Assembly: GCA_041494805.1 (NCBI GenBank)
Contig: JBGQBN010000056.1
Coordinates: 1-30,337, forward strand
Reading direction: 5' to 3'
Length of the DNA: 30,337 bases
From: JBGQBN01 sp041494805
Lineage (GTDB): Bacteria; Acidobacteriota; Terriglobia; Terriglobales; Acidobacteriaceae
The translations under genes and the position numbers were made by a program. Positions 15,954 to 22,565 of the stretch are shown here, piece by piece (within the stretch, counting starts at the first letter, position 1; each line of letters starts with the position of its first letter). The notes below the pieces were generated by a model. That model made no database searches. It saw only the letters and a program-made list of their open reading frames with translations, and was not told where the DNA came from.

Positions 15954-16039
15954 ATGATCCGCGTCATACTCCACCTGTCATAATCCCCTTCACCTCCGAG
16001 CCTCAGCGTACGTCGGCAACGTGGTGATGCTCGAAGTCG
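15954..16039 (+). pseudogene. Copy A: 5' fragment of the MoaD/ThiS-like gene
   Basis: From ATG 15954 the DNA follows the intact copy at 17324: ATGATCCGCGTCAT, CTCCGAGCC, CTCGAAGTC at the end. It carries an extra block of about 12 bases (near 15973-15984) that looks like a local duplication of GTCATA-TCC, and an in-frame TAA at 15981-15983. Similarity stops after about 16039, near codon 26 of the intact gene, so the ubiquitin-like fold and the Gly-Gly tail are missing. It lies 38 bases after the PIN toxin gene. Confidence 0.75.
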
Positions 16040-16133
16040 GGGCGGAGCGCTTTATCTGCTAAAGCGTGCGAAACCACGGCGTATACTTTCGGCTCAGCGA
16101 ATACTGCAAGTTTTCTGAAGATATGGTGACTTT

Positions 16134-17216
16134 GTGCCTGAGTATTCCATAATTTATCCGGACAGCAACTCGTTAATCAAAGAAGGCTGGCCCAATGTCT
16201 CCACAGCTCTAAGTAGTTTGCTTCACTTAGCGGGAAGAATGAAGTTGCGATTTGTCTTGCTTGATTCAGTGGAACAGGAACTTAAAGCTCATTATCTTAG
16301 GGAATTTTCCGACAGAGTGAGGGGAACAGAGAACAAACTTGAGAAGTTGTCGAGATTGATCGTGGGCATCGGCCTCGACATCAACCTTAGATATCCTGAG
16401 GCCGCGGAGGTAGAGAAGCTATACGGAGAATTTGTCAAACGGCTGGCAGATCGAACTGGCATTGAGCGAGTCACCGTGGCCCCGCGAGACATCGCTGAGC
16501 TATATGGAATGGCGATCCGCCATGAAAGGCCTTTCAAAGAGAAAGGGTCGGGATTCCAAGACACAGTAATTTGCTTAGCAGCTATTGACCATCTAGCAGC
16601 TTCAGGGCAAAAGGTCGGGGCGTTCGTAACGCGGGATGGAGTCTTCGACGCGGCAACAGTGACAGAACTAGCGAAAAGGAAAGGAGTTTCGCTGCGAATG
16701 TTTGAGAATGTCGATGCGCTTTTTTCGCCGGCATTCGATGAGTACATAGATCAAATCGCAAACGAACGAGTTGCCGAAGTCAAAGCGGATTGGCAACGTG
16801 CCAAAGATGCGGTCGAGAAAGAAATTCCAAGTTTGGAGAGGTTTGTGTCTGACCAACTTGAAATACAAGAATACAGTTTTGGGGATCGAGTTCTTGAAAT
16901 TCTCAATATTAAAGTTCTCAAAGTGGGTGACGTGCGCACACCGTTGGAACAAAAGGGAGACGGAGCCATATCAATATCGGCTGAATTGGAAATTCAACTG
17001 AAGATGATCGTGGAACCAGGCATACTCTCGCGAATGGCGCCTCCAAAGAAACTTAGACTGGGTGCAATTGTGGAACCTCAGAAGAACGCATTTCTCTTCC
17101 GAGGCACTGACCCCAGGGAGGAAACCACAGTCCGGACCGTTTCAATCGAGCTCAAATCGACTCGTGTTGACAAAGAATACAAGGATATTGAGCCTGTTTC
17201 ATTACGGCTTAAGTGA
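16134..17216 (+). CDS. PIN-like nuclease-domain protein (DUF4935 type)
   Basis: This 360-aa protein starts MPEYSIIYPDSNSLIKEGWP. The PIN-like core spans about residues 5-200, with acidic residues in YPDSNSL (D10), LLDSVEQELKAHY, GFQDTVICLAAIDHL and AFVTRDGVFD. This order is that of DUF4935-type PIN domains, suggesting a metal-dependent RNase. Residues 240-355 form a separate beta-rich domain (ISISAELEIQLKMIV) that I do not recognise. The start is GTG 16134; a nearby ATG at 16123 is out of frame. The gene is visibly more A/T-rich than its neighbours, a sign of transfer, and lies between copies A and B of the MoaD-like gene. No antitoxin partner is next to it. A role in defence or stress RNA cleavage is inference. 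Confidence 0.7.
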   Translation: MPEYSIIYPDSNSLIKEGWPNVSTALSSLLHLAGRMKLRFVLLDSVEQELKAHYLREFSDRVRGTENKLEKLSRLIVGIGLDINLRYPEAAEVEKLYGEFVKRLADRTGIERVTVAPRDIAELYGMAIRHERPFKEKGSGFQDTVICLAAIDHLAASGQKVGAFVTRDGVFDAATVTELAKRKGVSLRMFENVDALFSPAFDEYIDQIANERVAEVKADWQRAKDAVEKEIPSLERFVSDQLEIQEYSFGDRVLEILNIKVLKVGDVRTPLEQKGDGAISISAELEIQLKMIVEPGILSRMAPPKKLRLGAIVEPQKNAFLFRGTDPREETTVRTVSIELKSTRVDKEYKDIEPVSLRLK

Positions 17217-17323
17217 GCGAAGGTGTGTTCGTACATCGTGCACGGCACGAGCAATCAGGGAAACCTGATGAGACACGTCCGCATGAGAATGTTCTGCATG
17301 ACACAGAGATTTCGTTATCCACA

Positions 17324-17632
17324 ATGATCCGCGTCATTCTCCCCTTCCATCTCCGAACCCTGGCGCACGTAGGCAGCGAGGTGACGCTCGAAGTCGCCGA
17401 TCTGAAACCAGGCCCGGTCACGCAGCGCTCGGTGCTGGACGCGCTCGAGGCCCGCTATCCCATGCTGCGCGGAGCCATCCGCGACCACGACACGCAGCAG
17501 CGCCGCCCCTTCCTGCGCTTCTTCGCCTGCGAAGAAGACCTCTCCCACGAACCGCCCGACGCTCCGCTCCCCGACGCCGTTGCGTCCGGCAAGGAACCGT
17601 TCATTGTCATCGGGGCCATTGCAGGCGGGTAG
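17324..17632 (+). CDS. Copy B: intact MoaD/ThiS-family ubiquitin-like protein
   Basis: The 102-aa product begins MIRVILPFHLRTLAHVGSEV, continues SVLDALEARYPMLRGAIRD and RFFACEEDLSHEPPDAPLPD, and ends IVIGAIAGG. This is the beta-grasp MoaD/ThiS pattern: first strand, LDALEARYP-LRG helix, late-strand acidic segment, and a terminal Gly-Gly that in the family is adenylated and loaded with sulfur. It could serve molybdopterin, thiamine or another sulfur-carrier route, but no MoaE, MoeB or ThiG gene is nearby, so the partner is unknown. ATG 17324 matches the start of copies A and D; the open frame extends upstream to 17213 without homology or a ribosome site. It is the only undamaged one of four copies. 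Confidence 0.8.
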   Translation: MIRVILPFHLRTLAHVGSEVTLEVADLKPGPVTQRSVLDALEARYPMLRGAIRDHDTQQRRPFLRFFACEEDLSHEPPDAPLPDAVASGKEPFIVIGAIAGG

Positions 17633-17691
17633 CGCCGAAGGGCCGCCGAGCGAAATAATTCCCTTGCAACAGAAGAGTCAACTGTGCGATA

Positions 17692-17708
17692 ACTACGTCA
17701 TGCGTAGT
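17692..17708. promoter_or_regulatory. Dyad ACTACG-N5-CGTAGT over the padR start codon
   Basis: A perfect 6-base inverted repeat (17692-17697 and 17703-17708) spans the ATG of the PadR gene. PadR regulators are often autorepressed through dyads at their promoter or start, and ACTAC/GTAGT half-sites also occur in BlaI-type operators. This is a candidate autoregulatory operator, judged by symmetry and position only. Confidence 0.4.
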
Positions 17709-18041
17709 ACGCGACACGTAGCAACCGCTGAAGAGAGCGCGAGACTGGGGCACTATTCTGACCCGCCGATGCTGGTGCTTGCCAGCTTGGCCAATGGACC
17801 GAAACACGGGCACGCCATGATCGAAGACATTGTGTGCATTTGCGGGACTCGGCTAGGTCCGGGAACGCTGTATGGGGCGATTGCCCGCCTGGAACAGCAG
17901 GGTTGGATCAAGCCACTCCCGCCCGAGGAGCGCCGCCAGCCCTATCGCATTACGGCTGAGGGCGTGCGCGCTCTCCGCGCAAAACTGACCACCCTGCGAC
18001 AGTTCAGCAAAGCCGGGCTAGAGAGGTTGGAGGCCTTATGA
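17700..18041 (+). CDS. PadR-family transcriptional regulator
   Basis: This 113-aa winged-helix regulator shows PPMLVLASLANGPKHGHAMI then EDIVCICGTRLGPGTLYGAI and ARLEQQGWIKPL with RRQPYRITAEGVRALRA, the PadR pattern (recognition helix around LGPGTLYGAIARLE, wing RRQPYRIT). PadR proteins are dimeric repressors responding to small molecules or stress. The start ATG 17700 puts the family core near the N-terminus; upstream codons in this frame belong to copy B's 3' end. It overlaps the following membrane-protein gene by ATGA (18038-18041), so they are co-expressed. PadR genes coupled to a small membrane protein are common in Acidobacteriota. Confidence 0.9.
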   Translation: MRSTRHVATAEESARLGHYSDPPMLVLASLANGPKHGHAMIEDIVCICGTRLGPGTLYGAIARLEQQGWIKPLPPEERRQPYRITAEGVRALRAKLTTLRQFSKAGLERLEAL

Positions 18042-18520
18042 ACCCCAGACTCGCTCACCTGCTTGTGCGCCTGTATCCGCGTCCGTGGAGAGAGCGCTAC
18101 GGCGCGGAGTTTGAGGCGCATCTTCAAAGCGGCCCTGGCGGCCTGCCCGCATCGGCAAACGCGGTTTGGTCGGCACTTCATGAACACATCTCGCCCACTC
18201 AAGGACTTACCATGAATCAATATCCCAACTCCGTGATCGCGCTCACCAAGAAACCGAGCGCCTTTCTTCCACTGGCAATGTCGCTTACCGCCCTGGCGGT
18301 CGTGCTTGGTCACGTTGCCATGTTCGGCGTTGTCCACGAGGCCGACGAGGGGGCCGCTGCCCATATCTGGCAGCTGCTCATGGCTGGGCAGATGCCGGTA
18401 CTGGCGTTCTTCGCGATCAAGTGGCTGCCGCGCGCTCCAAGACAGACGCTATATGTACTTGCCCTGCAGGCCGGAGCTGCGCTCGCATCAATGGCCCCCG
18501 TCTTTTTTCTCAATTTGTGA
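18038..18520 (+). CDS. Small membrane protein coupled to PadR
   Basis: This 160-aa protein has a soluble N-terminus MNPRLAHLLVRLYPRPWRER with YGAEFEAHL, a segment I have seen in PadR-partner membrane proteins (LYPRxWRERYGxEFE). Three hydrophobic segments follow, near residues 75-97, 108-127 and 136-158. It probably sits in the inner membrane and may sense or relay the signal for the PadR regulator; this is inference from the overlap. The stop codon ends at 18520 and the similarity of MoaD-like copy C begins at 18521, so the cargo gene abuts the repeat without a gap. Confidence 0.65.
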   Translation: MNPRLAHLLVRLYPRPWRERYGAEFEAHLQSGPGGLPASANAVWSALHEHISPTQGLTMNQYPNSVIALTKKPSAFLPLAMSLTALAVVLGHVAMFGVVHEADEGAAAHIWQLLMAGQMPVLAFFAIKWLPRAPRQTLYVLALQAGAALASMAPVFFLNL

Positions 18521-18740
18521 GCTGGACGCGGGCGTTACCAGAAAAGCGAGGCCCGCTATCCCATGCTGCGCGGCGCCGTCCGCGACCACGACACGCAACA
18601 GCGCCGGACGTTTTTGGATTTGGCCTGCGCTTCTTCGCCTGCGAAGAAGACCTCTCCCACGAGCCGCCCGACGCCCCCCTGACGCCGTCGCGTCCGGGAA
18701 GGAGCCGTTTATAGTGATAGGGGCCATTGCCGGTGGGTAG
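18521..18740 (+). pseudogene. Copy C: 3' fragment of the MoaD/ThiS-like gene
   Basis: Similarity to copies B and D starts at GCTGGACGCG (18521) and runs to the TAG at 18738-18740, covering the codons for LDA...EARYPMLRGAVRDHDTQQRR through the final GAIAGG. It lacks the first half of the gene. Relative to D it has one base fewer in the T-run near 18609-18615 and about 4 bases missing near 18680, so no single frame is intact. It shares with D two insertions absent from B: a GTTACCAGAAAAG-like block and a GTTTTTGGATTTGG-like block. Confidence 0.8.
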
Positions 18741-18841
18741 AGAGGTTGCTTGCCACGCTTGGAAAACCACGAAGCGTGAGGCACCTGTAGAGCTGAAAGT
18801 GACAAGAGTCGTACATTCAAAGTTGGAGGACAAAATCAAGA

Positions 18842-19375
18842 ATGCCCTTTGATCTCCAGCCCACTTTGAAAGGCAAACTCCTCGAACTCAGGCCGCTTCG
18901 GCCCGAGGATTTTCATGATCTTTACGCTGTGGCTTCAGATCCGCTCATTTGGGAACAACATCCGGTCAAAGATCGTTACAAAGCGGAGGTTTTTGAGGGA
19001 TTCTTTCGTGAGGCCCTGGAAGGCGGTGGAACGTTGATCGCCGCTGATTCCAAAAATGGTCGAGTCATCGGCTCGTCTCGATTTCACGGATACGACAAAG
19101 AAAAAAGCGAGATCGAAATCGGTTGGACGTTTTTGGCCAGGTCTTACTGGGGCGGCATCTACAACAGGGAAATGAAACAGCTCATGCTACGGCACGCCTT
19201 CAAATTCGTGAACAGCGTTATCTTCCTTGTTGGCCCACAGAATCTGCGTTCACAGAGAGCCGTGGAGAAGATAGGCGGCGCACGTGTGGGATCAAGGCCC
19301 GACGCGGGTGGCCGAGACAGTTTTGTCTACCGAATCACTGCTTCAACGTTCCTCGACCTCTTCGCGCAACCATAG
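18842..19375 (+). CDS. GNAT-family N-acetyltransferase (RimJ/RimL type)
   Basis: This 177-aa cytosolic enzyme should transfer acetyl from acetyl-CoA to an amine of a small molecule or protein. It shows the RimJ/RimL pattern: KLLELRPLRPEDFHDLYAVA, NGRVIGSSRFHGYD (core strand), SEIEIGWTFLARSYWGGIYN (binding of acetyl-CoA around the beta bulge), and NLRSQRAVEKIGGARVG near the C-terminus. ATG 18842 is preceded by GGAGG at a rather long distance (13 bases). It sits as single cargo between MoaD-like copies C and D, with no partner gene. The substrate is unknown. Confidence 0.88.
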   Translation: MPFDLQPTLKGKLLELRPLRPEDFHDLYAVASDPLIWEQHPVKDRYKAEVFEGFFREALEGGGTLIAADSKNGRVIGSSRFHGYDKEKSEIEIGWTFLARSYWGGIYNREMKQLMLRHAFKFVNSVIFLVGPQNLRSQRAVEKIGGARVGSRPDAGGRDSFVYRITASTFLDLFAQP

Positions 19376-19386
19376 GGTTGGCGAAT

Positions 19387-19709
19387 ATGATCCGCGTCAT
19401 CCGCCCCTTCCATCTCCGAAACCTAGCCCAAGTCGGCAACGAGGTGACGCTCGAGGTCGAGGGCCCGGCCACACGGCGCTCGGTGCTGGACGCGCGTCGT
19501 TAACAGAAAGCGAGGCCCCCTATCCCATGCTGCGCGGCGCCATCCGCGACCACGTCACGCAACAGCGCCGGGCGTTTTTTGTTTGTGGCCTGCGCTTCTT
19601 CGCCTGCGAGGAGGACCTCTCCCCCGAGCCGCCAGACGCCCCCCTGCCGGACGCGGTCGCGTCGGGGAAGGAGCCGTTTATCATCATAGGAGCCATTGCC
19701 GGGGGCTAG
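19387..19709 (+). pseudogene. Copy D: full-span, frameshifted MoaD/ThiS-like gene
   Basis: From ATG 19387 the product reads MIRVIRPFHLRNLAQVGNEV with TLEVEGPATRRSVLDARR, then a TAA at 19501-19503. Compared with copy B, a block CGTCGTTAACAGAAAGC replaces three bases, a net +14 that shifts the frame. The rest continues open in another frame (APYPMLRGAIRDHVTQQRR to IIIGAIAGG) down to TAG 19707-19709. A second insertion (GGCGTTTTTTGTTTGTGGC against seven bases in B) is in frame and adds FVCG-like residues. Two separate polypeptides are conceivable, but a pseudogene is the simpler reading. Confidence 0.75.
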
Positions 19710-19840
19710 TAGCAAGCGCTGCCCCGCGACCCAGCCAACCCGCGATTTGACTCCCCCCAAGCCCCTAAGCTAGCCTCAGAAGTCTGCCCAGAGCTTGTTG
19801 TCCGAGCCTGACGCGGACGAGCCGGGCCACGCTCGGCCTG

Positions 19841-19859
19841 GACGGGTCCAAGACCCGTC
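19841..19859. repeat. Perfect hairpin GACGGGTC-CAA-GACCCGTC
   Basis: An 8-base perfect stem with a 3-base loop lies 20 bases before the gamma-glutamyltransferase start codon. The preceding CGAGC...GCTCG (19818-19835) can form another small stem. There is no T-run, so it is not a clear terminator; it may be another short dispersed repeat or a leader hairpin. Confidence 0.6.
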
Positions 19860-19879
19860 CCCACACAGTCTGAGATTCC

Positions 19880-21640
19880 ATGCGAACCAATTGCAAGTTA
19901 CTGATTCCGCTGCTTCTTACGGCGGCTCTGGCGAGTGCCGCGCCGCTCCTGGCAGCGCCCCTGAACCCTGCCCACGCGCCCCATGCCATGGTGGCCAGCG
20001 TCCACGAACTGGCATCCCAAGCCGGGGTGGAGATGATGCAGGCCGGGGGGAATGCCGTGGACGCTGCGGTGGCGACCGGTTTTGCCCTGGCCGTGGTGCA
20101 TCCGCAGGCGGGGAACCTGGGCGGCGGCGGTTTCATGCTCATCCGCATGAGCGATGGCAAGACTCGTTTCATTGATTACCGGGAGCAAGCTCCCGCAGCC
20201 GCTACTGCCAACATGTATCTGGATGCCCAGGGTAATGTTGTGGAGAACGCCAGCCTCGTGGGCTACAAGGCGATTGGAGTGCCAGGTTCGGTGGCCGGCA
20301 TGGTGTATGCACAAAAGAAATACGGCAAGCTCACGCTCCAACGCGTGATGGCTCCGGCCATCCAGCTGGCGCGCGAGGGCTATCCGTTGGCCTGGGAGGA
20401 CGCCCGGGATCTTCGGGATAAGCACCTGGCCGAATTCCCAGAATCGCGCCGCATCTTTCAGCACGAGGGGAATTACTACCAGGCAGGTGAGAGTTTCCGC
20501 CAGCCAGAACTGGCGCGAACGCTGGAGCGGATTGCCAACAATCCGGACGACTTCTATCGCGGAGCCATGGCGCGGGAATTGGCAGCGTCCGTTCAGAAAG
20601 GTGGCGGCCTCATCACCGCCGACGATCTGGCGCGCTACGAAGTGAAAGAGCGCGAGCCGGTGCGCGGGACGTACCGTGGATATGAGATCATCAGCGCGCC
20701 CCCGCCTTCGTCCGGCGGGATTGCGCTGATTGAGATCCTGAATATTCTGGAAGGCTACGACCTTGCCAAAGCCGGCAACCGATCAGCCCTGGCAATGCAC
20801 CTGACCTTGGAAGCGTTCCGCCGGGCGTTTTTTGATCGCGCAGAGTTCCTGGGCGATCCGGATTTTTCGAGAATTCCGGTGGCACAGCTCATTGACAAGA
20901 AATATGGCGCGGCCTGGCGGGAGTCGATTGATCCGATGCATGCGAGCGCCAGCAAGAACCTGCGGCGGCCGGCGATTTTCAGTCAGCTGGAGCAGGAGGC
21001 CGCGCTTCATCCGCCGCCGGCCGCAGTGCGCGAGCCGCAGCACACGACTCATTACTCAGTGGTTGATCCTGCAGGAAACGCCGTGGCCGTGACCACTACC
21101 TTGAATGACGGTTTTGGCTCACGTGTGACCGCCGAGGGGTTGGGCTTTCTTCTGAATGACGAGATGGATGACTTCGCTGCCAAGCAGGGGGTCCCCAATG
21201 CCTACGGATTGATTCAGGGGCCGGCGAATTCCATCGGTCCGGGCAAGCGGCCGCTTTCGGCGATGACCCCAACCATCGTATTAAAAGGCGGCAAGCTTTT
21301 TCTCGTGCTGGGCTCGCCCGGAGGGCCGCGAATCATCACCACCGTTGCCAATATCCTGATGGGCGTGGTGGACTATGGAATGAACATCCAGGAAGCAGTG
21401 AACGCGCCGCGCTTTCATCATCAGTGGTTGCCGGACGTCACGCGGCTGGAACAGTGGTTCTCCCCCGATACAGTTCGGATACTGGAGCAAATGGGTCACA
21501 AGGTCGAGTTCGGCATCGACGAGTCTGATACCTGGGAACCGACCTGGAGCGACGGCGAGTGCATCGCAGTAGACTTGAAGACCAGCGAACGGCTGGGCGC
21601 CAGTGACATGCGCAATAACGGAAAGGCAGTGGGCTACTGA
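19880..21640 (+). CDS. ggt: Gamma-glutamyltransferase (gamma-glutamyl hydrolase), exported
   Basis: This periplasmic N-terminal-nucleophile enzyme cleaves or transfers the gamma-glutamyl group of glutathione. The 586-aa precursor has a signal peptide of about 26 residues (LLIPLLLTAALASAAPLLA). Motifs: EMMQAGGNAVDAAVATGFAL, GNLGGGGFMLIR, RFIDYREQAPAAA, APPPSSGGIALIEIL, and the autoprocessing site HTTHYSVVDPAGNAVAVTTT, where T389 is the expected new N-terminus of the small subunit. NDEMDDFA and LGSPGGPRIITTV follow, as in the family. Length is normal. Start ATG 19880 with no clear ribosome site. The stop overlaps the next ATG by one base (TGATG), so both genes are likely co-translated. Confidence 0.95.
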   Translation: MRTNCKLLIPLLLTAALASAAPLLAAPLNPAHAPHAMVASVHELASQAGVEMMQAGGNAVDAAVATGFALAVVHPQAGNLGGGGFMLIRMSDGKTRFIDYREQAPAAATANMYLDAQGNVVENASLVGYKAIGVPGSVAGMVYAQKKYGKLTLQRVMAPAIQLAREGYPLAWEDARDLRDKHLAEFPESRRIFQHEGNYYQAGESFRQPELARTLERIANNPDDFYRGAMARELAASVQKGGGLITADDLARYEVKEREPVRGTYRGYEIISAPPPSSGGIALIEILNILEGYDLAKAGNRSALAMHLTLEAFRRAFFDRAEFLGDPDFSRIPVAQLIDKKYGAAWRESIDPMHASASKNLRRPAIFSQLEQEAALHPPPAAVREPQHTTHYSVVDPAGNAVAVTTTLNDGFGSRVTAEGLGFLLNDEMDDFAAKQGVPNAYGLIQGPANSIGPGKRPLSAMTPTIVLKGGKLFLVLGSPGGPRIITTVANILMGVVDYGMNIQEAVNAPRFHHQWLPDVTRLEQWFSPDTVRILEQMGHKVEFGIDESDTWEPTWSDGECIAVDLKTSERLGASDMRNNGKAVGY

Positions 21641-22461
21641 TGCTGAAGGCGATGTCAACCTACGTTTACGTCAAGGAGCGGCTGCACCCTGGGCTGCTGG
21701 ACGGACTGGTGCGCGGCGGTGCGCAAGCCATCGAGATCTTTGCCGCGCGGCAGCACCTGGACTACGCCAACCGCAAGCAGCACGTGCGGGAAATCGCCGA
21801 CTGGTTTCGCACCAGCGGCCTCCCGCTGAATTCCGTGCACTCCCCGCAGCACAGTGACTACGAAGGGGGACGCACTGGGGCGCAGCCGGTGAACGTTGCC
21901 TCCACCGATAGGGCGCAGCGGGTTGCAGCCATGGATGAAATCAAGCGCGCCCTGGAAATCGCCGAGCAGATCCCGTTTCGCTTTCTGGTACAACACCTGG
22001 GCACCAGCGGCGAGACCTTCGACGACCGAAAGTTCGAAGCGGCCATGACCTCCATCGAGCATCTCCGGGCGTTCGCCAAACCGCTGGGTGTGCGCATTTT
22101 GCTGGAGAATATTCCCAATGAGCTGTGCGCACCCGATAAGCTGGTGGAGTTCATTCAGACCTCACACTTTGACGATGTGGGGGTGTGCTTCGACGTTGGG
22201 CACGCGCACATCATGGGTGATGTGGTGCAGGCATTCGAAGTCTTGAAAAGCCACATCCGTTCCACCCACGTCCACGACAATGCTGGAGACCGTGACTCGC
22301 ACTTGTGGCCGGGGCAGGGCTCGATCGACTGGAAACAGGCAATGGAACTGCTGCGCTCGGCACCGCACACGCCACCGTTGCTGCTGGAGATCGAAGGGGA
22401 CGAAAAAGTAAATCCCGTCGAGAAGATGGGGGAAGCGTTTCAGAAATTGGAACAGACTTAG
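21640..22461 (+). CDS. Sugar phosphate isomerase/epimerase-like TIM-barrel protein
   Basis: This 273-aa protein belongs to the AP-endonuclease-2/xylose-isomerase-like TIM-barrel superfamily. Metal-ligand segments are visible along the barrel: LNSVHSPQHSDY, RFLVQHLGTSGE, VRILLENIPNE, GVCFDVGHAHIMGD, IRSTHVHDNAGDRDSHLWPG and LLLEIEGDE, giving the usual Glu/Asp/His set for divalent metal. It may isomerise a sugar or an inosose-type substrate; the exact reaction cannot be read, and endonuclease activity is less likely without DNA-binding loops. The start overlaps the ggt stop by one base; a second ATG at 21652 gives MSTYVYVKERLHPG, which is equally plausible. Confidence 0.82.
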   Translation: MLKAMSTYVYVKERLHPGLLDGLVRGGAQAIEIFAARQHLDYANRKQHVREIADWFRTSGLPLNSVHSPQHSDYEGGRTGAQPVNVASTDRAQRVAAMDEIKRALEIAEQIPFRFLVQHLGTSGETFDDRKFEAAMTSIEHLRAFAKPLGVRILLENIPNELCAPDKLVEFIQTSHFDDVGVCFDVGHAHIMGDVVQAFEVLKSHIRSTHVHDNAGDRDSHLWPGQGSIDWKQAMELLRSAPHTPPLLLEIEGDEKVNPVEKMGEAFQKLEQT

Positions 22462-22548
22462 CCGCCGAGATCGCCGAGAACGCAGAGAAGGAATAACGAA
22501 TCGAGAAACGGTTTTGTTTTCTTTGCGATCTCGGCGTGCTCGGCGGTG
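22461..22548. repeat. Imperfect inverted repeat of the CCGCCGAGATCGCCGAG word family
   Basis: The left arm (22461-22488, GCCGCCGAGATCGCCGAGAA onward) pairs with the right arm (22520-22548, CTCGGCGTGCTCGGCGGT at its end) with a few mismatches across about 27 positions. It lies between the TIM-barrel gene and asnS. The first in-frame start of the asnS reading frame falls inside the right arm, so the true asnS start is probably downstream of it. Confidence 0.75.
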
Positions 22549-22565
22549 AATGGATGCTTATAACT

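Noticed and set aside
18521..19709. Integron-type attC sites between the cargo genes
   Set aside because: The GTTAACA block does not fit the GTTRRRY core, there is no paired core or integrase, and the repeat is itself a coding sequence.
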